Positions 1 through 8,800 of a stretch of 64,000 nucleotides of DNA are shown piece by piece. A program made the position numbers and the translations under genes. The notes below the pieces were generated by a model that saw nothing but the letters and a program-made list of their open reading frames with translations, did not search any database and was not told the DNA's origin. The number at the start of each line of letters is the position of its first letter. Positions within the stretch are counted from its first letter, which is position 1. Source of the DNA: Streptomyces sp. AJS327 (lineage in GTDB: Bacteria; Actinomycetota; Actinomycetes; Streptomycetales; Streptomycetaceae); assembly GCF_013450295.1 (NCBI RefSeq), contig NZ_SKBR01000002.1:892501-956500 (forward strand). The letters are read 5' to 3'.

Positions 1-1452
<1,452 letters not shown>

Positions 1453-1590
1453 TAGGTGCTCGCGTTCACTGTGTGGTTTCTGAGACAACGACTATTCTTC
1501 TTTGTTTATTTTTGAAGAGTGTGTTGCGTGTTTTCCATGCCGATGTGGCTCATGCCCTTGTTTGTGGGGGTGGGTTGTTGGTGTGGGTGT

Positions 1591-1709
1591 GTTTCGGTGG
1601 TTATAGCGGTGGGGGAACGCCCGGTTACATTCCGAACCCGGAAGCTAAGCCTGCCAGCGCCGATGGTACTGCGAGGGGGACCTCGTGGGAGAGTAGGTCA
1701 CCGCCGAAC
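1591..1709 (+). rRNA. rrf: 5S ribosomal RNA
   Basis: It begins gtttcggtggttatagcg and ends ccgccgaac, pairing the two ends as in Streptomyces 5S rRNA. The internal block cccggttacattccgaaccc is the universal 5S loop B/C region. It lies about 140 bp after 23S, the usual 23S-5S spacing in Streptomyces rrn operons. The spacer 1453-1590 is T- and G-rich and holds no gene. Confidence 0.97.
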
Positions 1710-1718
1710 TCTTGTTGA

Positions 1719-1767
1719 GGGCAGTGGTTTTCATGGGTTGTTACCCGTGAGAACCACTGCCCTTTTT
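1719..1767 (+). terminator. rrn operon terminator
   Basis: The 11-bp arms gggcagtggtt (1719-1729) and aaccactgccc (1752-1762) are perfectly complementary and are followed directly by TTTTT (1763-1767). This is a textbook intrinsic terminator ten bases after the end of 5S rRNA. Confidence 0.9.
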
Positions 1768-1812
1768 CGTTGTGTCATCGGGCGTTCATGCCGAGTGAGA
1801 AGCATACGCGGC

Positions 1813-2499
1813 ATGCTGATGAGAGAGCTTGCAGTGGCCGGAGTGGGAACCGGGGACGAGGTCATCGTGCCAGCGTTCGGTGGGGCGACCGCGGTGAGCG
1901 CGGTTCGTACCGTGGGGGCCCGGCCGGTCTTCGCGGACATCGAGAGGGGCAGCTTCTGCCTGGATCCGGAGTCCGTCGAGCGAGTGGTCTCGTCGAGAAC
2001 CACGGCCGTGGTGGTTGAGCATCTCTTCGGGCATCCGGCGGACCTCGGGCGGTTGACTGACGTGGCCCGGAAGCACGGGGTGTTGCTGGTGGAGGGTGAA
2101 CCCCTGCCGTGCGGGGCGTCGGTGGAGGTGAGGCGTCGCCGACGACAGGCGGAGTACCTTGATCGTCGGCTGACCGGTGTGGTGACGCCCCGCGTATCTC
2201 CGGGAGTCGAGCACCGCTATACCGAGTACGTGGTGCGGGTGCCGGGGAACGGGCGTGCCGATCGGGACGCGTTCGCGCACGCCTTGCGCGCCCGTGGCGT
2301 GGCGAGCCGCGTACCGGTGCGGAACCCGGAGCACTGGCTGGCCCGGCGCGGCGACGAGTTGTCTCTCCCGGAGAGTGAGCGCGCCTCGAACGAGTGCCTT
2401 GCCCTTCCTGTCGGGACGGCGCTGACGCGGCGTGAGATGAGTCGTCTGGTCGCCGCCTGTAACGCGTTGGGTGGGCTGCTCTGGGAGGTCGCTTGCTGA
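1813..2499 (+). CDS. Shortened DegT/DnrJ/EryC1-type aminotransferase-like protein
   Basis: The N-terminal half reads like the large domain of DegT/DnrJ/EryC1/StrS sugar aminotransferases: GDEVIVPAF, then ARPVFADIERGSFCLDPESVE, then TTAVVVEHLFGHPADLGRL. The C-terminal part (EYVVRVPG, then ALRARGVASRVPV) resembles the small domain. The central segment that should carry the Schiff-base lysine is missing, and the usual aspartate stretch reads LLVEGEP, so PLP catalysis is unlikely. At 228 residues it is well short of the usual 370-400. Start chosen at ATG 1813; GTG 1795 and ATG 1819 are alternatives, all after the rrn terminator. The reading frame is intact, which suggests a conserved reduced relative and not fresh decay. 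Function unknown. Confidence 0.7.
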   Translation: MLMRELAVAGVGTGDEVIVPAFGGATAVSAVRTVGARPVFADIERGSFCLDPESVERVVSSRTTAVVVEHLFGHPADLGRLTDVARKHGVLLVEGEPLPCGASVEVRRRRRQAEYLDRRLTGVVTPRVSPGVEHRYTEYVVRVPGNGRADRDAFAHALRARGVASRVPVRNPEHWLARRGDELSLPESERASNECLALPVGTALTRREMSRLVAACNALGGLLWEVAC

Positions 2500-2579
2500 T
2501 CGCCGCAGAAGCGAACTGGTCCCTTTCGGTGCTGAGTTGGGGAGTCGGCGAACGAAGCGTGGGAAGTTGGCTCCTGGCG

Positions 2580-2609
2580 TTCTGAGGCACGGCGTACGTC
2601 AGGTAAGAT
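2580..2609 (+). promoter_or_regulatory. Possible tRNA-Thr promoter
   Basis: A -10-like TAAGAT (2604-2609) lies 15 bases before the tRNA 5' end, with a weak -35-like TTCTGA (2580-2585) 18 bases upstream. Only the -10 and its position are convincing. Confidence 0.35.
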
Positions 2610-2624
2610 CTCTATCGCTGGCGC

Positions 2625-2697
2625 GCCCCAATAGCTCAGTCGGCAGAGCGTCTCCATGGTAAGGAGAAGGTCAACGGTTCGATTCCGTTTTGGGGCT
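2625..2697 (+). tRNA. tRNA-Thr (anticodon GGT)
   Basis: A 73-nt cloverleaf is readable. The acceptor arms GCCCCAA (2625-2631) and TTGGGGC (2690-2696) pair perfectly. The D-arm contains AGCTCAGTCGG, the anticodon stem-loop is tctcc-atggtaa-ggaga with anticodon GGT, and the T-arm contains GGTTCGATTCC. CCA is not encoded. It stands alone and is not part of a tRNA cluster. Confidence 0.97.
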
Positions 2698-2701
2698 CAC
2701 G

Positions 2702-2737
2702 AGAGGGAGGGGTCCGCTTCGGCGGGCCCCTCCCTCT
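2702..2737. terminator. Hairpin terminator behind tRNA-Thr, between converging genes
   Basis: A 16-bp stem with one G-U pair (arms 2702-2717 and 2722-2737) is closed by a TTCG tetraloop, so it is very stable. It starts five bases after the tRNA and lies about 48 bp beyond the 3' end of the leftward phosphatase gene. It can therefore serve both converging transcripts. Confidence 0.8.
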
Positions 2738-2784
2738 GTGCGTGCGACGGTTCGTGGAGTGGGCGGATGGCCCCTCCGCGGTGG

Positions 2785-5553
2785 CTACTTGGGCACCCGC
2801 ATCGCGAGGATCGCCATGTCGTCCGAGGGGGCGTCGCTCGCGAAGCGTTCGACGGCGCGCATCACCCGGGCCGCGACGGCCCCCGCGGTCAGTCCCGTGC
2901 AGGTGGTGAGGACCTCGACGAGGCCGTCGTCGCCGAGCATTCTGGTGCCCTCGCGGCGTTCGGTGACACCGTCGGTGACGCAGAGCAGCACGTCGCCCGG
3001 CTCCAGGACGACGGTCTGCTCGTAGAGTTCCAGGTCCTCCAACACGCCCAGCAGCGGCTGGGGTTCGGCGGCCGGTTCCACGCTGCGGTCCTGTCGGAGG
3101 CGCAGCGGGAGGGGGTGCCCGGCGCACACGACCTTGAGTTCCGCGCTGCCGTCGGGTTGGGGGCGCAGTTCGCCGTACAGCAGGGTGAGGAAACGGCTGC
3201 GCGCGCCCTCGTCGAGGATCGCGGTGTTCAGTCGTTCCAGCACCGCGGGTCCGCCGAGGCCCTCGCGGGCGAGCAGACGGAGGGCGTGCCGGGCGAGCCC
3301 GGTGACGGCGGCCGCTTCCGGTCCGGTGCCGCACACGTCCCCGATGGCGAAGCCGTAGGTGCCGTCCCGGATCTCGAAGAGGTCGTAGAAGTCGCCCCCG
3401 ACCTCGTTGCCCTCGCCGGCGGCGCGGTAGATGACCTCGACCTCGACACCGCCGGTCACCTCGGGCAGCTCCGGGGGCAGCAGGCTGCGCTGGAGGGACT
3501 GGCTGATGGCCGTGCGTTCGGAGTAGAGGCGCGCGTTGTCCAGGGCGAGCGCGGCCCGGCGGGACAGGTCCTCGGCTAGTTCGAGGATCTCCTGCCGGAA
3601 GCGTTCCTCCGCGGGTTTGCCGAGGGTGAGCATCCCGATCACGCGGTTTCGTGCCACGAGCGGCAGCACGACGGTCTCGCCGCCGACGGCTGCGGCCGTC
3701 GCCAGCGAGGTGCCGGGCGCGAGGCCGTGTCCGTCGGCGCCCATGACGACGTTGCGGAGTGAGGTGCGCAGGGCGGCGGAGTGCGCCGCGTCCGTCGGCG
3801 CCGTCCAGACCCGGGCGCCGGGTGTGGGGACCGGGTCCGGCGGGTCGACCTTGGCGAGCAGCGCCTTGAGGCTGTCGATGCGGTCCTCGTCCTCGTGCAG
3901 GACGTAGGAGAGACGGGGGTCGGATCCCTGGTCGGCCACGGTGTAGACGGCGCACCAGGTGGCGAGGGTGGGCACGGTCATCTGGGCCATCAGGGCCAGG
4001 GTCTGGTCCCGGTCGAGCGTTCCGGCGAGCAGGTCGGAGGCTTCGACGAGGAAGGAGAGGGAACCGCGCCGTAGCCGCTCCAGCTCGGTGAGCCGCGCGC
4101 GTTCCACGGCGAGAGCGATCCGGTCGGCGGCGAACTGGAGCCGGAGGGCTTCCTCGTTGCTGTAGCGGCCCGGTGACTCGGTGGCCACCCCGAGGGAGCC
4201 GGTGAGTCGTCCCTCGACCTTGAGGGGGACGGTGACGACGGCGCGCATGCCCGTTCCGGCGAGCAGCGGGACCGCGCCGGGCACGATCGTGAGGTCCTCG
4301 TGCACGGAGGGCATCCGGGCGGATCCGTACCGTCCGCTTCCGGCTTCCACCGGGACGCGGGCGAAGCGCTGACGGGCTGAGGGAAGCCCGGTGGAGGCCC
4401 TGACCTCCAGCTCCGTCTCGTCGTCCGTGGCGAGGAGCAGGTAGGCGGCGTCGCCGTCGAGCATGTCGCGGGCGCGTTCCACGGTGCGCTGGAGCAGGCC
4501 GTCCAGGTCGTCGGGCGGGGGCGATCCGATGAAGACCTCGAACGGGTCGACGGCGGACTCGCCCTCCTGCTGGCTGGCGGCGTCCGGCGCGGGCGCGCGC
4601 AGCGGGGACTGGAGCACGGCGCGCTCGTGGTCCCGCACCAGAAGGCAGACGGTGGAGGGCTCGCCGTCGCTGTCCCGCACCCGCAGGTGCGAGGCGTAGA
4701 CGGGAACGGTACGGCCGTCGGAGCCGCGGACGCCGTAGGACCCCTCCCAGCGCGAGAGCTGGAGGGCCTCGGCGATCCCGGTGCCGGTGCCGGGGGTGTG
4801 CGGCCAGGCGGCGAGGTCGGTGAGGGGCTTGCCGACGACCTGTTCCGCCGGGTAGCCGAAGAGCGACTGCGCGTCCTCGTTCCAGCTGCTGATGGCGCCA
4901 CCCCGGTCGACCTGCACCACCGCGACGTGCACCCGGGTCTCGGCGACGGGCAGCGCGGAGTCGGGCAGCGCCGGTCCGGCCGTGCGGGTGCCGACGGGGC
5001 GCTCAGGGAGCGCGAGACGGAACCAGACGCGCTTGTCGGCCGCGGTGTAGTCGGCGCCCCACCGGGTCGCGAGCGCGGCGCACAGCAGCAGCCCGCGCCC
5101 CCCTTCGCGGTCCGGGCTGGCGAACTGCTGTCCCGGGTCCTGGAGCGGTAGCTCACGTTCGGGGTAGCGGTCGACCACCTCGATCCGGACGCTGTCCTCC
5201 TCCCGGAGGCAGAGCACCTCCACCGCGGTACCCGCGTGCACGACGGCGTTGGTCACGAGTTCGCTGGTGAGGACCACGGCGTCGTCCACGACATCGCCGA
5301 GACCCCAGCCCTGGAGGGTGTCGCGCACGAAGCCGCGGGCGGTGGCGACCGAACGTCCCACCGGCTCGAAGGTGGCCGCAGCCCGGGCCGTTATCACTGG
5401 CCTCCCCAAGGGTTTCTGGTCGCTGATCGTCTCCGGGGAAGTGCGCTGCGCGGTCACTCCCGCGCTCCGCCGCCCCCCGGCCGCCGCTGGGGGAGCCTCT
5501 CCCCCGCCGCTCGCGGGGGCGCCCCCACGCTCGGTGCTCTGCTCGTGCGTCAC
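2785..5553 (-). CDS. osaC: Multidomain SpoIIE-family phosphatase with RsbW-like kinase, PAS and GAF domains (OsaC-like)
   Basis: 922 residues. Domains in order: an RsbW/HATPase_c_2 anti-sigma kinase domain (about 55-180; VVLTSELVTNAVVHAG and GGRGLLL), a PAS domain (about 205-310; ISSWNEDAQSLFGYP), a GAF domain (about 345-480), a second GAF-like region (about 500-665), and a C-terminal PP2C/SpoIIE phosphatase (about 690-920; GNEVGGDFYDLF and FAIGDVCGTGPEAA carry the metal-binding aspartates). This matches the architecture of S. coelicolor OsaC, which modulates SigB activity after osmotic stress, and it sits next to the same osaAB partners. The protein is cytosolic by sequence and diverges from the hybrid kinase across a 293-bp gap that must hold both promoters. 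The symbol rests on architecture and synteny. Confidence 0.85.
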   Translation of the reverse strand: MTHEQSTERGGAPASGGGEAPPAAAGGRRSAGVTAQRTSPETISDQKPLGRPVITARAAATFEPVGRSVATARGFVRDTLQGWGLGDVVDDAVVLTSELVTNAVVHAGTAVEVLCLREEDSVRIEVVDRYPERELPLQDPGQQFASPDREGGRGLLLCAALATRWGADYTAADKRVWFRLALPERPVGTRTAGPALPDSALPVAETRVHVAVVQVDRGGAISSWNEDAQSLFGYPAEQVVGKPLTDLAAWPHTPGTGTGIAEALQLSRWEGSYGVRGSDGRTVPVYASHLRVRDSDGEPSTVCLLVRDHERAVLQSPLRAPAPDAASQQEGESAVDPFEVFIGSPPPDDLDGLLQRTVERARDMLDGDAAYLLLATDDETELEVRASTGLPSARQRFARVPVEAGSGRYGSARMPSVHEDLTIVPGAVPLLAGTGMRAVVTVPLKVEGRLTGSLGVATESPGRYSNEEALRLQFAADRIALAVERARLTELERLRRGSLSFLVEASDLLAGTLDRDQTLALMAQMTVPTLATWCAVYTVADQGSDPRLSYVLHEDEDRIDSLKALLAKVDPPDPVPTPGARVWTAPTDAAHSAALRTSLRNVVMGADGHGLAPGTSLATAAAVGGETVVLPLVARNRVIGMLTLGKPAEERFRQEILELAEDLSRRAALALDNARLYSERTAISQSLQRSLLPPELPEVTGGVEVEVIYRAAGEGNEVGGDFYDLFEIRDGTYGFAIGDVCGTGPEAAAVTGLARHALRLLAREGLGGPAVLERLNTAILDEGARSRFLTLLYGELRPQPDGSAELKVVCAGHPLPLRLRQDRSVEPAAEPQPLLGVLEDLELYEQTVVLEPGDVLLCVTDGVTERREGTRMLGDDGLVEVLTTCTGLTAGAVAARVMRAVERFASDAPSDDMAILAMRVPK

Positions 5554-5846
5554 CGCAGCGCCCCTCCATTGCCCGTTGTGCTCACGCCGCTGTCCGTATG
5601 TCCCCTACCCGCCGGTCTGTGGGTCACCCCCCGGCGCCGGGGGCGGATGGACAGCCGGGTGCCAGGTTACTTACGTTCCCCGTGTGCATGGTTGCCGGAT
5701 GCGGGTGTTTCCCGGGCGCGGGGCCGGACGGAGCGCCGTGTGCCATGCTGCCGAACTGTTATCGCCGGGTTCGGGCAGGGTGAAACACTGGGAAGGCTCG
5801 AAGTGACGGCCCGGGCCACGACAGATCGACCCGCGGGAGGGACACG

Positions 5847-8800
5847 GTGGAGTCTGACGCAGCGGCGCGTAGCCCCCATACGCGTGCGAAGGGCGGACGC
5901 AGCCGGAAGAACGGGACGATCGAGGTCGATGCCGCGAGTGTCAGCAAGCTGCTGAACGCGTTGGTGGCCATGCGTGACGGTAACTTTCGCCGACGGCTGA
6001 CGGTCACGGGCGACGGACCGATGGCCGAGATCGCGGCGGTGTTCAACGAGGTCGCCGACCAGAATCTCCACCTGACGGGTGAGCTGGCCCGGGTGCGCAG
6101 GGTGGTGGGCCGGGACGGGAAGCTGACGGAGCGCCTGGAGACCGGCACCCTGGAGGGCTCCTGGGCGGCCGCGATCGACGCGTCCAACGCGCTGGTCGAC
6201 GATCTCGTGCGCCCGGTGTCCGAGGTCGGCCGGGTGCTGTCCGCGGTGGCGGACGGGGACCTGGAACAGCGGATGGATCTGCGCTCCCGGGGCTCCGAGG
6301 GCGGTGGGCATCCGCTGCGAGGGGAGTTCCTCAAGGTCGGCCGGACCGTCAACGGGCTGGTCGACCAGCTGTCCGCCTTCACCGATGAGGTGACGCGGGT
6401 GGCGAGTGAGGTCGGGACCGAGGGCAAGCTCGGCGGACAGGCGCGGGTGCGCGGGATGTCCGGTTCCTGGAAGGACCTGACGGACTCGGTCAACACCATG
6501 GCGTCCCGACTGACGGCTCAGGTGCGCGATATCGCGCTGGTGACCACGGCGGTGGCCAAGGGGGACCTGTCGCGCAAGGTCACAGTGCATGTCGCGGGCG
6601 AGATGCTGGAGTTGAAGAACACCGTGAACACCATGGTGGATCAGCTCTCCTCGTTCCAGTCGGAGGTCAACCGAGTCGCGCGCGAGGTCGGTACCGAGGG
6701 GGAACTCGGTGGGCAGGCGCAGGTGGAGGGCGTCGCCGGGGTCTGGAAGGACCTGACGGACTCCGTCAACCTGATGGCCGGGAACCTCACCTCGCAGGTG
6801 CGGGAGATCGCCCAGGTCACCGCGGCCGTCGCCAGCGGTGACCTGTCGCAGAAGATCACCGTGAACGCCCGTGGCGAGGTGGCGCAGCTCGCCGAGACGA
6901 TCAACGCCATGACCGAGACGCTGCGTACCTTCGCGGACGAGGTGACCCGCGCCGCCAGCGAGGTCGGCACCGAGGGTGTGCTGGGCGGGCAGGCGCAGGT
7001 GCCCGGTGCGGCGGGGATCTGGAAGGACCTGACGGACTCGGTCAACTCCGCGTTCCGCAACCTCACGGCGCAGGTGCGGGATATCGCGCAGGTGACGACG
7101 GCGGTGGCCAACGGTGATCTGTCGCAGAAGGTGACGGTGGACGTCTCCGGCGAGATGCTGGAGCTGAAGAACACCGTCAACACGATGGTGGACCAGCTGT
7201 CCTCCTTCGGCGCCGAAGTGACCCGGGTGGCCCGGGAGATCGGGGTCGAGGGCGAACTCGGCGGGCAGGCGCAGGTACCGGGTGCGGCCGGTACGTGGAA
7301 GGACCTGACCGATTCGGTCAATACCGCGTTCCGCAACCTGACCGGGCAGGTGCGCAACATCGCGCAGGTGACGACGGCGGTGGCCAACGGTGATCTGTCG
7401 CAGAAGGTGACGGTGGACGTCTCCGGCGAGATGCTCCAGCTGAAGAACACCGTCAACACGATGGTGGACCAGCTGTCCTCGTTCGCGGAACAGGTCACCA
7501 GGATGGCGCGGGACGTGGGGACCGAGGGCCGGCTGGGTGGCCAGGCGCGGGTCGACGGGGTCTCGGGTACGTGGAAGGACCTGACCGACAGCGTCAACTT
7601 CATGGCCGGGAACCTGACCGGGCAGGTGCGCAACATCGCGCAGGTGACGACGGCGGTGGCGCGGGGCGACCTCTCGCAGAAGATCGAGGTCGACGCGCGG
7701 GGCGAGATCCTGGAGTTGAAGAACACCGTCAACACCATGGTCGACCAACTCTCGGCCTTCGCGGACCAGGTGACCCGGGTGGCCCGGGAGGTCGGTACCG
7801 AGGGTCGGCTGGGTGGCCAGGCGCAGGTGCCGGGCGTTGCCGGAGTCTGGCGGGATCTGACCGACTCGGTGAACGGCATGGCGGGGAACTTGACCGCTCA
7901 GGTGCGGAACATTTCCCAGGTGGCTACGGCGGTGGCGCGCGGTGACCTGTCGCAGAAGATCGACGTGGACGCGCGCGGGGAGATCCTGGAGCTGAAGACG
8001 ACCATCAACACGATGGTCGATCAGCTCTCGTCCTTCGCGGAGCAGGTCACCCGGGTCGCGCGGGAGGTGGGCACCGAGGGCATCCTCGGCGGGCAGGCCG
8101 AGGTGAAGGGCGTGTCAGGTACCTGGAAGGACCTCACCCAGTCCGTCAACTTCATGGCCAACAACCTCACTTCGCAGGTGCGGAACATCGCGGAGGTGAC
8201 GACGGCGGTCGCCCAGGGCGACCTCTCCAAGAAGATCACCGTGGACGCCAAGGGTGAGGTGCTCGCCCTGGTGACGACCGTGAACACGATGGTGGATCAG
8301 CTGTCCTCGTTCGCGGAGCAGGTGACGCGGGTGGCCCGGGAAGTGGGCACCGAGGGACAGCTGGGTGGTCAGGCCCGGGTGCGGGACGTCTCCGGGATCT
8401 GGAAGGACCTGACCGACAACGTCAACCTGATGGCCAACAACCTGACCGGTCAGGTGCGGAACATCTCGCAGGTGGCCACCGCGGTCGCCAACGGCGACCT
8501 CACCAAGAAGGTCACGGTGGAGGCGAGTGGCGAGGTCGCGCAGCTCGCGGACACCGTCAACACCATGGTGACGACGCTGTCCTCGTTCGCGGAGCAGGTC
8601 ACCCGGGTGGCACGGGAGGTCGGCACCGACGGGGTGCTGGGTGGGCAGGCGCGCGTCGCGGGGGTCGCGGGTACCTGGAAGGACCTGACCGAGTCCGTCA
8701 ACTCGATGGCCTCCAACCTGACGGGCCAGGTGCGCCAGATCGCGACGGTGACGACCGCGATCGCCCAGGGCGACCTCACGAAGAAGATCGACATCGAGGC

